Assembly (NCBI GenBank): GCA_016235165.1
Contig: JACRLX010000007.1
Span: 186,001 to 250,000, forward strand
DNA from: Rhodocyclales bacterium
Lineage (GTDB): Bacteria > Pseudomonadota > Gammaproteobacteria > Burkholderiales > Rhodocyclaceae
Direction of reading: 5' to 3'
Length of the DNA stretch: 64,000 bases
The translations under genes and the position numbers were made by a program. Shown here piece by piece: positions 28,038 to 37,259 of the stretch (positions within the stretch are counted from its first letter, which is position 1; each line of letters begins with the position of its first letter). Below the pieces are notes generated by a model, which made no database searches, was not told the origin of the DNA, and saw nothing but the letters and a program-made list of their open reading frames with translations.

Positions 28038-28057
28038 GCGGCCCGCCGCAAACGGCC

Positions 28058-29305
28058 TCAGGGAAAGGGCGGCGGGATGCGCTCGCCGGCTGCCAGCGCT
28101 TCCAGCAGCCCGGCGAGGAGTGCCGCACCGTCGCTGCCACGCAGCCGCTCTGCCGCCGCCTGACGCGGGCGCGGGTCCATCGCCAGCGCTGCTTCGAGGG
28201 CCTGGCGCAGGCCGTCGGCGGTCACCTTTTCCAGCGAACCGGCACGGGGCGCCAGGCCGGCGCGATGCAGGCAGGCGGCGTGATGGTATTGATCGAGGAT
28301 CAGCGGCAGCAGGACTTGCGGCACGCCCGCGCGCAAGGCCGTCGCGGTCGTTCCCGAGCCACCGTGGTGGATCACCGCAGCGACGCGCGTGAACAGCCTG
28401 GCATGCGGCACGTCGCCCACCACGCGCCAGCCCGGCGGCAGATCGCCGGCGCCAAGCCCGGCCCATCCCGCACCGAGCAGCACGCGCCGCCCGCCCGAAG
28501 ACAGGGCGTGCCGCAGCAGGCCGCCAATGCGCATGGTCGCATCGCCCGACATGCTGCCGAAGCCGACGAACACCGGCGGCTCGCCGGCCGCCAGCCAGTC
28601 ATCGAGTTCCGGATCGAGGGTCCGCTCGTCCTCGTAGTACAGGAAGCTGGCATAGGGCACGCGCGACGCCCATTCCGACGAGGGCGCCAGGATCTTGCGG
28701 TCGGCTGCCACCAGCCAGGGCATGTCGCGGCACAGGTGGTCGAAAATGTGGATCGGCGCCAGGCCGAGCCGGGCGCGACCGAGATTGATCGGCGCGCCGA
28801 AGGTACGCTGGCTGAAACGATGCGTCAGCGACCACAGCAGCGAATTGATCCAGCGCGGCAGGTTCTGCCAAGGCACCATGGCCGGCGGATGGTCGCGCCC
28901 GGGTATGACGCAAGGCGAATACGCGATGCCCAGCACCGGGATGCCCAGGTGTTCGGCGACCGAGGGCGCCGACAGCGCGAGCCCGCCGCAGGCGATTGCC
29001 GCGCTGCCTTGCGCGGCTGCGAGCAAACCGTCGAACTGGCCTGGCAACTCGTCGCAAAAGTAAGCCTGCATCGCGCGCATCAGGCGCAGCGGATCGCCGC
29101 TCATGGCGGCCGGGTTGGCGGCAAGCCAGGCCTGGGTGTCGCGACCGATCGGGCTGAAGGCCAGGCCCAGTTGCGCGGCCCAGGCGGCGAAGTTGGGCGA
29201 CGCGGCGACATGCACCTGGTGGCCGCGCGCCATCAGGGTGCGCGCCAGGGCGAACATCGGTTGCACATCGCCGCGCGATCCGGCGGCAGCCAGAGTGAAT
29301 TTGAT
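28058..29305 (-). CDS. GT1-type glycosyltransferase with an apparent ATC start codon
   Basis: A GT-B fold, UDP-glucuronosyl/macrolide-transferase-like enzyme. The C-terminal donor site is seen in FVGFGSMSGD and AVIHHGGSGTTATALRAGVPQ. Family members begin M-K-F-x-L-A-A-A-G-S-R-G-D-V-Q-P. Here that segment is encoded but with ATC (29303-29305) where ATG is expected, and GGGAGG sits 6 bases upstream. The first conventional start is GTG at 29264-29266, which would delete this conserved N terminus. No ATG, GTG or TTG exists between the upstream stop and the ATC. The acceptor is unknown. Confidence 0.72.
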   Translation of the reverse strand: MKFTLAAAGSRGDVQPMFALARTLMARGHQVHVAASPNFAAWAAQLGLAFSPIGRDTQAWLAANPAAMSGDPLRLMRAMQAYFCDELPGQFDGLLAAAQGSAAIACGGLALSAPSVAEHLGIPVLGIAYSPCVIPGRDHPPAMVPWQNLPRWINSLLWSLTHRFSQRTFGAPINLGRARLGLAPIHIFDHLCRDMPWLVAADRKILAPSSEWASRVPYASFLYYEDERTLDPELDDWLAAGEPPVFVGFGSMSGDATMRIGGLLRHALSSGGRRVLLGAGWAGLGAGDLPPGWRVVGDVPHARLFTRVAAVIHHGGSGTTATALRAGVPQVLLPLILDQYHHAACLHRAGLAPRAGSLEKVTADGLRQALEAALAMDPRPRQAAAERLRGSDGAALLAGLLEALAAGERIPPPFP

Positions 29306-29430
29306 GCCGACCTCCCAATTCGGTATTGCAGGGCCCGGCGTGCGCCAGGGCCCGCGCCTTGCCGGATTCTAGGCGACAGTCGCCATGCGGATGGCCCATA
29401 ATCCACGCACCATCACATCATTCGCCTGCC

Positions 29431-30606
29431 GTGCCAAGAACCGCCGTCTGGTCCAGCGCCTTCCGTCCCTTCTACCTGCTCGGCGCCGCCTATGCGCCAC
29501 TGCTGGCGGCGGCCTGGCTGGCGGCCTGGCTGGGGCTGTGGGTAGTGCCGGCCGGCCTGCCGCTGAAACTGGTGCATGGCCACGAATTCATCTTCGGCTT
29601 TGCCGCCGCCATAATCTTCGGCGTGGTGATCACGGCGCTACCCAGTTGGGCCGGCACCGATGAAATCGACGGCGGACGGCTGGCGCTGCTGGTGGCGCTA
29701 TGGCTGATCGGGCGCCTCGGTTTCTGGTTCGCGCCCTGGCTGCCGACACCGCTGCCGGCCCTGCTCGACTGCCTGCTGTATGCCGCCGCGATCTTCATGC
29801 TGGCGCCTGCGCTGCTGCACGTGAAAAACCGGCTCTACCTGCTGCTGCTGCCGATACTCGCGGCGCTGTTCCTCGCCAACCTGGTATTTCACCACGCCGC
29901 CGGGCGTGGCGATGCGGCCCTGGCCGGGCTGGCGCTGCGCGGCGCGATCTGGGCCATCGTCGTGCTCTACGTGCTGAAGGGCGGCGTGCTGGCGCCGATC
30001 TTCACCGGCAACGCGCTGCGCGAAACGGGGCGCGGCGAGCAAGCGGCCTTCCTGATGCCGCTGGAGGCCGCCGCGCTGTTGGCGCTGCTTCTGCTGGCCG
30101 GCTTCGACCTGGCCGCTGCGTCACCGGCCTTGAGCGGCAGCGCGGCGCTGGCCTGCGCCGTGCTTTACGGCTGGCGCAGCCTGCGCTGGCAGGGCTGGCG
30201 CGTGGCCGAGGTGCCGCTGCTGCTGGCCATGCACCTGGGATTCGCCTTGCTGCTGCTGGCCTTCACGCTCAAGGCCGTGGCCGACCTGACCGGGGCGATC
30301 GCCGAGGCAAGCTGGCTGCATGCCTTCACCGTCGGCAGCCTGGGCCTGATGATGCTGGGCCTGATGACCCGCGTCAGCCAGCGCCACACCGGCCGCCCCT
30401 TGATCATGCCGCGCGCCATGCAGCTCGCCTGCGGCCTCATGTTCCTCGCCGCAGCGCTGCGCGTGGTTTCAGGAGTCGGCGCTGGCAGCACGGCGCTGAT
30501 CGGCCCCGCCACCCTGCTCTGGGCCGGCGCCTTCGTCATCTTCCTGTGGTGCTATGCGAGGATACTGATTTCACCCAGCCTGCCGCGCACCAGCAACCAG
30601 CCATGA
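29431..30606 (+). CDS. nnrS: NnrS family membrane protein
   Basis: About 391 residues with roughly 12 hydrophobic segments and the NnrS signatures SSAFRPFYLLGAAYAPL and LVHGHEFIFGFAAAIIFGVV. NnrS is a heme- and copper-containing protein linked to nitric oxide tolerance in denitrifiers. GTG 29431 is chosen because it directly precedes the conserved N terminus (PRTAVWSSAFRPF). It overlaps the next gene by ATGA. Its presence suggests a denitrifying lifestyle. Confidence 0.82.
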   Translation: MPRTAVWSSAFRPFYLLGAAYAPLLAAAWLAAWLGLWVVPAGLPLKLVHGHEFIFGFAAAIIFGVVITALPSWAGTDEIDGGRLALLVALWLIGRLGFWFAPWLPTPLPALLDCLLYAAAIFMLAPALLHVKNRLYLLLLPILAALFLANLVFHHAAGRGDAALAGLALRGAIWAIVVLYVLKGGVLAPIFTGNALRETGRGEQAAFLMPLEAAALLALLLLAGFDLAAASPALSGSAALACAVLYGWRSLRWQGWRVAEVPLLLAMHLGFALLLLAFTLKAVADLTGAIAEASWLHAFTVGSLGLMMLGLMTRVSQRHTGRPLIMPRAMQLACGLMFLAAALRVVSGVGAGSTALIGPATLLWAGAFVIFLWCYARILISPSLPRTSNQP

Positions 30607-32105
30607 ACCCCGCCCTCCTCCTCGCCCGCACCGCCCGCCTGTACCCGGACTGCCCTGCGCTGGCCATCGGCACCCGCGTCGTCGCCGGTTATGCCGAGTT
30701 CGCCGCAAGCGTCACCCGGCTGGCCGGCGGGATGTCGCGGCGACTTGCCCCCGGCGATCGCGTCGGGCTGGTGATGAAGAACTGCCCCGAGTATGCCGTG
30801 GCGATGTTCGCCTGCTGGCATGCCGGGCTGGTGGCGGTGCCGATCAATGCCAAGCTGCACCCGAAGGAACTCGAATACATCCTCGGCCACAGCAGCTGCC
30901 GGCTGTGCTTCGCCACGACCGACCTGTATCCGGCGGTCGCCGGCCTTGCCCTGCCCGCACTGGCCGATGTCGTCGAGATCGGCAGCGCCGCCTGGGATGG
31001 GCTGTTCGCCGCGCCGATCGAGATGGCGCCACGCGCAGCCGACGACGCCGCCTGGCTGTTCTACACCAGCGGCACCACCGGACGGCCCAAGGGCGTGACG
31101 CTGACCACCCGCAACCTGATGGCGGCGCTGCTCAGCTACTTCGCCGATGTCGATGCCGTGGCCACGGGCGATGCCATCATCCACGCCGCGCCGATGTCGC
31201 ATGGCTCGGGCTTCTACATGCTGCCGCACGTGGCCCACGGCGGGCTCAACGTGACGCCGGAATCAGGCGGCTTCGAGCCGGCCGAGGTGTTCGAACTGCT
31301 GCGCGCGCATCGCGGGGTGACGATGTTCGCCGCGCCGACCATGGTCAAGCGCCTGGTGGACCACCGCGACAGCGGCGCCGTGCCGGGGCTGAAGTCCATC
31401 GTCTATGGCGGTGGGCCGATGTACGTCGCCGACTGCCAGGCAGCACGGGCCCGCTTCGGCAATGTGCTGGTGCAGATCTACGGCCAGGGCGAATCGCCGA
31501 TGACGATCAGCTGCCTGCCGCGCGCCGACCATGCCGATACGGCGCATCCGCGCCATCTGGAACGGCTGGCCTCGGTCGGCCCGGCTTTCACTGGGGTCGA
31601 GGTGCGCGTCGCCGGCGCCGACGACGTGCCGCTGCCCGCGGGCGAGATCGGTGAAGTGCTGGTGCGCGGCGACACCGTGATGGCCGGCTACTGGGACAAC
31701 CCGGCGGCCACCGCCGAAACATTGCGCGGCGGCTGGCTGCATACCGGCGATGTCGGCAGCATGGATGCCGACGGCTACCTGACGCTGAAGGATCGCAGCA
31801 AGGACGTGATCATTTCCGGCGGCTCCAACATCTACCCGCGCGAGGTGGAGGAAGTGCTGCTGCGCCACCCGGCGGTAAGCGAAGTCTCGGTGGTCGGCCA
31901 GCCTGACGCGGAATGGGGCGAGATCGTGGTCGCCTGCGTCGTGCCACGCGGGCCGGCGCCCGACACGGCGGAGCTCGACGCCCTGTGCCTGGAGAACATT
32001 GCGCGCTTCAAGCGGCCCAAGCGCTATGTCCTGCTCGAAGCCCTGCCCAAGAACAACACCGGCAAGGTGCTGAAGACAGCCTTGCGCGACGAGCTTTGCA
32101 GGTAA
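30603..32105 (+). CDS. AMP-forming acyl-CoA ligase
   Basis: A 500-residue ANL enzyme with [19 protein letters not shown], the adenine motif YGQGESPM, the hinge [21 protein letters not shown] and the catalytic Lys in [13 protein letters not shown]. It resembles long-chain or aryl acid ligases (feruloyl/cyclohexane-carboxylate-like). It is coupled to nnrS by a 4-base overlap, which does not indicate the substrate. Substrate unknown. Confidence 0.8.
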   Translation: MNPALLLARTARLYPDCPALAIGTRVVAGYAEFAASVTRLAGGMSRRLAPGDRVGLVMKNCPEYAVAMFACWHAGLVAVPINAKLHPKELEYILGHSSCRLCFATTDLYPAVAGLALPALADVVEIGSAAWDGLFAAPIEMAPRAADDAAWLFYTSGTTGRPKGVTLTTRNLMAALLSYFADVDAVATGDAIIHAAPMSHGSGFYMLPHVAHGGLNVTPESGGFEPAEVFELLRAHRGVTMFAAPTMVKRLVDHRDSGAVPGLKSIVYGGGPMYVADCQAARARFGNVLVQIYGQGESPMTISCLPRADHADTAHPRHLERLASVGPAFTGVEVRVAGADDVPLPAGEIGEVLVRGDTVMAGYWDNPAATAETLRGGWLHTGDVGSMDADGYLTLKDRSKDVIISGGSNIYPREVEEVLLRHPAVSEVSVVGQPDAEWGEIVVACVVPRGPAPDTAELDALCLENIARFKRPKRYVLLEALPKNNTGKVLKTALRDELCR

Positions 32106-32115
32106 GCTTCGATCC

Positions 32116-33129
32116 ATGCAGACCACCATGACCCCCAGCCAGATCGTCAAGTTCCTCGACCAGCACGTGGTTGGCCAGGAAGAAGCCAAGCGCCAGCTTG
32201 CGGTTGCGGTCTACACCCACTACCGCAAGATCGAACTGGCGGCACCCGAGCGGCTGGAGGTGATCAAGAGCAACGTGCTGCTGATCGGTCCCACCGGCAC
32301 CGGCAAGACCCTGCTCTGCGAGACCCTTTCGCGCGTGCTCGGCGTGCCCTTCGTCACCGCCAACGCCACCTCGCTGGCGCAGAGCGAATACGTCAATGAC
32401 GAGATCGTCGCCATCCTCGAACGCCTGATCGACAAGGCCGCCGGCGACGTGGCCAGGGCGCAGCGCGGCATCGTCTTCATCGACGAGATCGACAAGCTCA
32501 AGGTCACCGAGGCGCAGCAGAACCAGCTGCGCGGCACCTCGGGCGAAGGTGTACAGCACGCGCTGCTGAAAATCATGGAAGGCGCGCCGGTGAAGTTGCG
32601 CGAAAGCGCCTACATCGATACCACCGAGATCCTTTTCATCTGCGGCGGCGCCTTTGTCGGCATCGAGGCCATCCTGTCGCGCACGCACAGCTTCGGCTTC
32701 ATCTCCACCTCGGAAGACGACAACCAGAAGCTGCTCGACCGCCTCAACGCCCGCATCAAGCCGACCGACCTGTTCGAGTATGGCCTGATCCAGGAGTTCG
32801 CCGGGCGCCTGCCCATCGTCGCCCCGCTGAAGCCGCTCTCGCGCGAGATGATGATGCGCATCATGACCGAGCCGCGAAATTCGATCTACGCCCAGTACCG
32901 GCAGATCCTCGGCACCGCCGGGGTCGAACTGGTGATCGAACCGCTGGCCTTCGAGCAGATCGCCGACCTGGCCATGGAATACAAGGTCGGCGCGCGCAGC
33001 CTGCGCGGCATCTTCGAGGAAATGCTGACGCCGGTGATCTACCTGGTGCCCGACCATCCCGAGGTCAAGCAGGTGCGCATTGGCTCGCTGTTCGAAAACC
33101 CCCGCTACATCGGCCAGAAATCGGCGTAG
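32116..33129 (+). CDS. ClpX-like AAA+ ATPase lacking the zinc-binding domain
   Basis: A 337-residue AAA+ protein closest to ClpX: Walker A GPTGTGKT, Walker B IVFIDEIDK, the GTSGEGVQHALLKIMEG segment and EFAGRLPIVAPL with the GARSLRGIFEE sensor 2. The N-terminal C4 zinc domain of ClpX (about 60 residues) is missing. The pore-1 loop GYVG is replaced by EYVN, and the ClpP-contact IGF loop appears as SFGFIS. It may be a specialised unfoldase or remodeller rather than the housekeeping ClpX. No clpP is adjacent. Confidence 0.78.
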   Translation: MQTTMTPSQIVKFLDQHVVGQEEAKRQLAVAVYTHYRKIELAAPERLEVIKSNVLLIGPTGTGKTLLCETLSRVLGVPFVTANATSLAQSEYVNDEIVAILERLIDKAAGDVARAQRGIVFIDEIDKLKVTEAQQNQLRGTSGEGVQHALLKIMEGAPVKLRESAYIDTTEILFICGGAFVGIEAILSRTHSFGFISTSEDDNQKLLDRLNARIKPTDLFEYGLIQEFAGRLPIVAPLKPLSREMMMRIMTEPRNSIYAQYRQILGTAGVELVIEPLAFEQIADLAMEYKVGARSLRGIFEEMLTPVIYLVPDHPEVKQVRIGSLFENPRYIGQKSA

Positions 33130-33132
33130 TCC

Positions 33133-33146
33133 CGGCGCCGACTTTT
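33133..33146 (+). repeat. CGGCGCCGACTTTT motif variant
   Basis: A variant of the dispersed motif (GGCGCCGACTTT) lies four bases after the ClpX-like stop and abuts the foldback element. Confidence 0.35.
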
Positions 33147-33147
33147 A

Positions 33148-33412
33148 GGGCGTGTTCTCAATCATCCGGCGGATGGCGTTGAAGCCAGACGCGGATGGAT
33201 GCAAGGCGGAGGATGCCGGCAAGGGTAATCCCTTGCCAAGTCCGACAACGCCGCAGACGCCGCGTCTGGCCGCAACCCGAAGGGCCGGGTCAAATCGGGC
33301 GCGCTGCGGCGTTACGGCGCCTGGCAAGGTATGAACATCGCGGCGTCGCCGCGCCTTGCATCGCATCCCGATTTGATCCCGGCGCCACCGTCGCATGATT
33401 GAGAACACGCCC
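33148..33412. mobile_element. 265-bp MITE-like foldback element flanked by TA
   Basis: Terminal inverted repeats of 18 bases (GGGCGTGTTCTCAATCAT at 33148-33165, complement at 33395-33412) bound the element, and the dinucleotide TA lies directly outside both ends (33146-33147, 33413-33414). Further internal inverted segments occur (for example ATGCAAGGC and GCCTTGCAT; a GGGTCAAATCGGG-like pair). No transposase is encoded. TA flanks suggest movement by an IS630/mariner-type transposase. It sits between the ClpX-like gene and the promoter of the next gene. Confidence 0.65.
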
Positions 33413-33426
33413 TAGAGCCGGAGAGA

Positions 33427-33473
33427 TTGAAGCGGCGCGACGATTGTTGGATAATCCATTGTATACCGCATAC
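33427..33473 (+). promoter_or_regulatory. Promoter and operator of the dehydrogenase/hydratase fusion gene
   Basis: TTGAAG at 33427-33432, a 17-base spacer and GATAAT at 33450-33455 form a sigma70-type promoter. GTATACCGCATAC at 33461-33473 matches 10 of 13 bases of the site in front of the GntR gene and lies within the inverted repeat TTGTAT-N5-ATACAA, just downstream of the -10 box, a position suited to repression. Confidence 0.55.
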
Positions 33474-33485
33474 AAGGATGCCGAC

Positions 33486-35498
33486 ATGAGCCTTCGCTTC
33501 GCCAATCCGCTGCTTGCCACGCCCACCCGCGCCCTGCCCCGCGTCGTCGCCATCATCGGCGCCGGCACCATCGGCCCGGATATCGGTTACTACCTGAAGA
33601 GCGCGCTGCCCGGCCTCAAGCTCTACCTGGTCGACGTGAACCAGAAGGCCGTCGAAGCCGCCCTGCTGCGCTTTGCCGAGTACTCGAAAAAAGCCGTGGC
33701 GCGCGGCAAGATGAGCGAGGCCGAGGCCAGGGACGTGATCCACAATCTGTACGGCACCATGGATTACGCCGACATCGCCGATGCCGACTGGGTGATCGAG
33801 GCCGCCACCGAGAACCTGCCGCTGAAGCGCAAGATCTTCGCCATGATCGAAGCCGTGGTGCGGCCCGACGCGCTGATCACCTCGAATACCAGTTCGCTGC
33901 CGGCGGAACTGATCTTCAGTGAGATGAAGCATCCCGAACGCGCCACGGTGACCCACTTCTTCGCCCCGGCATGGCGCAATCCAGCGGTCGAGGTCATCGA
34001 ATGGGCGAAGTGCGATCCCGCCGTGGTCGACTACCTGCGCTGGGCCTTCTGCATGACGGGCAAGGTGCCGCTGCTGACGGCCGATGTCGCCTGCTTCATG
34101 CTCGACCGCATCTTCGACAATTGGTGCAACGAATCCGCGATGCTGCTCGACCGCGCCACCGCCGCCGAGGTGGACAGCGTCGCTGCCGAGTTCGTCCATG
34201 CCGGCCCCTTCTTCGTGCTCAACCTGGCGCACGGCAATCCGATCATCACCGAGACCAATACCCTGCAGGCCGAAATGGAGGGCGCGCACTACGATCCCGC
34301 GCCCATCTTCAAGTCGGTCGACACCTGGGTCACGGTGCCGCCCGGCAAGAAAGTCGAAGTTGCCGCGCCGACCGCGCGCGCGATCCGCGAGCGCCTGCTC
34401 GGCATCCTGTTTTCGCAAAGCGTGGACATCGTCGATCGCAAGATCGGCGAGCCGGCCGATCTCGACCTCGGCTGCCGCCTGGCTTTGGGCTTCAAGCGCG
34501 GTCCGCTCGACCTGATGCGCAGCCTGGGCGAGCAGACCACGGGCGAAGCGCTGATTCGCCTGCGCAAAGAGCGCCCCGGCATGCCGATGCCGACGCGGCC
34601 CTTCGACGCCTACCAGGGCTTCCTGCGCCACATCCTGGTCGACGACCTCGGCGATGTCAAAGTCATCACCCTGCGCCGCCCCGAGGCAATGAACGCGCTG
34701 CACGACGAGATGAACAACGAGATCCTCTCGGTCATCAAACGCTACGAGAACGATCCCAAGGTGGCCGGCTTCGTCCTCACCGGCTACGGCACCAGGGCCT
34801 TCTGCGCCGGTGGCGACATCGGCCGCTTCGTGGACATGCTGGGCGACGCCGACGCCTCGGCGCAGTACGCACGCGACTGCTCGCGCCTGCTGGTGCATCT
34901 CGACCAGATGAAGAAGCCGGTGGTCGCCGCCCTGAACGGCATCGCACTGGGCGGCGGCTTCGAACTCGCTTCGCGCTGCCACGGCATCGTCGCCCTCAAG
35001 CGCGCCTGGATCCAGATGCCCGAGGTGACCCTGGGCATCACCCACGGCATCGGCGCCATGGCCGTGCCCTACCGCCGCTGGCCGCACGCGGCGCACACCT
35101 TCAACGCCATGCTGCGCACCGCCGAACGCCTGAAGGCAACGCGTGCCCATGAACTCGGCATCATCGACGGCCTCGCCGAGGATGTCGACCACCTGGTCGC
35201 GATGGCCGTCGCCCGCGTGCGCGAGATGGCGGGCAAGGTCAAGCCGATCGGCGACGACCCGGTGCCGGTCAGCATCGAGCCGGTGGAGGCGCGCGCCGCC
35301 AGCGGCCAGATCCTCAGCCGCGAATGCATAGCCCTGATGGAGCGCTCCATCCTCGAAGCAGCGGCGGCGAAGAGCTTCGCCGAGGCGCTGGAAGTCGGCT
35401 ACCGTTCCTTCGGTCTTTCGGCCTGCCTCGACAGCGCGCGCGAGGGCATCACCGCTTTCAAGGAAAAGCGCACGCCGGATTTCAGCAAGACGAAATAA
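33486..35498 (+). CDS. Bifunctional 3-hydroxyacyl-CoA dehydrogenase (N) / enoyl-CoA hydratase (C)
   Basis: A 670-residue fusion with domain order reversed relative to FadB. Residues 1-390 form the dehydrogenase, with the NAD loop IGAGTIGPDIG and THFFAPAWRNP. Residues about 400-660 form a crotonase domain with the CoA/oxyanion motif FCAGGDIGR and GIALGGGFELASR, PEVTLGITHG supplying the catalytic Glu pair. This order is known from archaeal crotonyl-CoA hydratase/3-hydroxybutyryl-CoA dehydrogenases. AAGGATG precedes ATG 33486. The shared operator suggests it hydrates and oxidises 2-aminocinnamoyl-CoA or a ring-cleavage product; this is inference. Confidence 0.85.
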   Translation: MSLRFANPLLATPTRALPRVVAIIGAGTIGPDIGYYLKSALPGLKLYLVDVNQKAVEAALLRFAEYSKKAVARGKMSEAEARDVIHNLYGTMDYADIADADWVIEAATENLPLKRKIFAMIEAVVRPDALITSNTSSLPAELIFSEMKHPERATVTHFFAPAWRNPAVEVIEWAKCDPAVVDYLRWAFCMTGKVPLLTADVACFMLDRIFDNWCNESAMLLDRATAAEVDSVAAEFVHAGPFFVLNLAHGNPIITETNTLQAEMEGAHYDPAPIFKSVDTWVTVPPGKKVEVAAPTARAIRERLLGILFSQSVDIVDRKIGEPADLDLGCRLALGFKRGPLDLMRSLGEQTTGEALIRLRKERPGMPMPTRPFDAYQGFLRHILVDDLGDVKVITLRRPEAMNALHDEMNNEILSVIKRYENDPKVAGFVLTGYGTRAFCAGGDIGRFVDMLGDADASAQYARDCSRLLVHLDQMKKPVVAALNGIALGGGFELASRCHGIVALKRAWIQMPEVTLGITHGIGAMAVPYRRWPHAAHTFNAMLRTAERLKATRAHELGIIDGLAEDVDHLVAMAVARVREMAGKVKPIGDDPVPVSIEPVEARAASGQILSRECIALMERSILEAAAAKSFAEALEVGYRSFGLSACLDSAREGITAFKEKRTPDFSKTK

Positions 35499-35507
35499 GT
35501 AGTGGCT

Positions 35508-35527
35508 GGCCCGGTGGCGGCCGGGCC
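35508..35527. terminator. Hairpin between convergent genes
   Basis: GGCCCGG at 35508-35514 pairs with CCGGGCC at 35521-35527 around a 6-base loop, between the stops of two convergent genes. No T-run, so only a possible terminator. Confidence 0.3.
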
Positions 35528-35538
35528 GTCCCGCACTG

Positions 35539-36963
35539 TCAGCCGGAGCCGGTGGCCGGCGGATAGCCGACGCGAAAGCCGCCCCAATGCTGCCCGTTGA
35601 CGTAGATCGGAACCGAGAGGTCATGCATGACCTCGCCGGTGTCGCGTTTGTAGGTCTGCACCAGGACGAGCTTGGTATGGCTCCCGCAGCGCGCACCGGT
35701 CTTGTCGTCAAAGATTCGCTTGGTGCGATTCCCCACCAGATCCTTCTCCGGGTCGCCGGTCAAGGCTTGGCAGAAGCGGTTGTTGTGCGTCGGCACATAG
35801 CCGCGCCGGTCGGTTGCGATCGCGTATGACGCGTCCGGGTTCTTCGCCAGAAATGCTTCCTGCAAGGCCGGCAGAACCCGATCGGTGTAGGCGTCGAACC
35901 GGCTGGTGAACTTCTGCGGCTTGCTATTGGCTATCGGCTTGTATTGATCGGAAAAGAGATCCTCACGGGATATCGCTCCGGCGGCAATATCGTTTTCGAA
36001 GACCTTGCCAATCTTGTCGGCAAGCACCCTGGCCGACTGAAAGATTCTGGTGTGGGCGCAGTCGAGCCCGCGCGTAACCATGATACTGAACGCCTGCTCG
36101 CCCGGCTTCTCGGCCAGATTGGAGGCCTGGGTCAGCTCGTCGTGAAAATGCTTCATGCGACGAAATCCCTCGGCCGCCAGGGCCGCGATGCTGTCCGAGG
36201 ATTTCTGGGTTCGACGCGCATCCGTCGCGATCGATCGAACCTGTTCCTCGGAAGTCACCGCATCATTGAGGATCATGGTCAGCTGGGTGCCAACGGCAGT
36301 GGCGGTGCTTGCCACGACGGAAGAACTGGAACTCAGGTCGGTGATGGTGTCGATGGAAATCCGTGTGTGCTCCTGAACGCTGGAAATGGCCTCGGTAATC
36401 TCGTTCGAAGCGTTCATCGCCTCCGTCGCCAATTTGCGAACTTCCGCGGCCACCACCGCAAACCCACGTCCGGCTACGCCGGCCCGGGCCGCCTCGATCG
36501 AGGCATTCAGGGCAAGAAGATTGGTCTGCCTGGCGATTGCCTGGATAGACGTGGTTACCTCCTGGATGCGGGCAATCTCCCCGGCGAGGCGGCTCATGCC
36601 GTTTTCGGCATCCCGGACCCGATCCGCCATGGCCTTCATGTCGGACACCACCTGGGACAGTTCGGCCGACCCCACCTCCGACTCCTCGCGGGTACGACGC
36701 GCATTCTGCGCCGCCAGATCGGCGCGATCCGCCACCGATTCGGACAACGCGCGAATTGCCACCGAGTCGTCGACAATCTGGTTGGCCTGTTCCGCAGCCT
36801 TGTCCGATTCCTGTGTCAGGCGTGAGAGCGTATGGCAGACATGGGCCAATCCGACGCCCATCTCCTGTAGCGTGCCATACAGTTCGCGTCCCCGTCCCGG
36901 CACAAACCATTTGCCGGGACTTGCCGATTCAACCACAGTGCGACGCCGAAGTATGTTTAGCAT
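35539..36963 (-). CDS. Soluble methyl-accepting chemotaxis protein with a C-terminal sensor domain
   Basis: 474 residues with no transmembrane segment. The conserved chemoreceptor hairpin is [20 protein letters not shown] (about residue 180), followed by [14 protein letters not shown]-terminal domain of about 130 residues contains [16 protein letters not shown], a NRTKRIF segment and [20 protein letters not shown], a pattern shared by many MCP ligand domains that are usually periplasmic. The start at 36961-36963 is favoured by AAGGAG eight bases upstream. It is probably a cytoplasmic receptor; the signal is unknown. Confidence 0.8.
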   Translation of the reverse strand: MLNILRRRTVVESASPGKWFVPGRGRELYGTLQEMGVGLAHVCHTLSRLTQESDKAAEQANQIVDDSVAIRALSESVADRADLAAQNARRTREESEVGSAELSQVVSDMKAMADRVRDAENGMSRLAGEIARIQEVTTSIQAIARQTNLLALNASIEAARAGVAGRGFAVVAAEVRKLATEAMNASNEITEAISSVQEHTRISIDTITDLSSSSSVVASTATAVGTQLTMILNDAVTSEEQVRSIATDARRTQKSSDSIAALAAEGFRRMKHFHDELTQASNLAEKPGEQAFSIMVTRGLDCAHTRIFQSARVLADKIGKVFENDIAAGAISREDLFSDQYKPIANSKPQKFTSRFDAYTDRVLPALQEAFLAKNPDASYAIATDRRGYVPTHNNRFCQALTGDPEKDLVGNRTKRIFDDKTGARCGSHTKLVLVQTYKRDTGEVMHDLSVPIYVNGQHWGGFRVGYPPATGSG

Positions 36964-37110
36964 CCCGGTGCTCCTTAGGATCTGTTGCAATTCGACCAAG
37001 CATTTCACCGCAGACAATGATACAAGATCGCATTCCAGCAGTCTGTCAGGGACCAAGGCCGGACAGTCCCGGGGGGTCGTCGGGTCGGCGGCCGAGCGGT
37101 CAATGGAACT

Positions 37111-37187
37111 CTATGCATCTTCCGCCATGCGCACTTTCTGCGCGGCGGTTTCCGGCGTGAACGGGTAAGTGGGGACTTGGTCTCCAT
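37111..37187 (-). pseudogene. Remnant of a DUF1348 (SnoaL/NTF2-like) gene
   Basis: On the minus strand, one frame upstream of a TAG at 37111-37113 reads YPFTPETAAQKVRMAEDA, which matches the usual N terminus of DUF1348 proteins (PFTxETAxxKVRxAEDAWNSRDP). The expected Trp codon after EDA is the TAG. The only ATG (37185-37187) is in another frame. The rest of the gene (about 140 residues) is missing. The 296-base gap between the chemoreceptor and radical SAM genes holds nothing else I can support. Confidence 0.45.
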
Positions 37188-37259
37188 GACGGCCCTCTCG
37201 CGGATTCGGGTTCGGGTGGCGACAGCGTAACGTGCCCCGCCCTGGCCCGTGTGCATTGC

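Noticed and set aside
28599-29399. A 266-codon frame overlapping the glycosyltransferase with an ATG start
   Set aside because: It is in another frame and encodes an Arg/Ala/Pro-rich shadow; the glycosyltransferase motifs are in the frame with the ATC start.
33145-33408. Short coding frames inside the foldback element
   Set aside because: The two frames mirror each other because the element is palindromic; they have no ribosome-binding sites or motifs.
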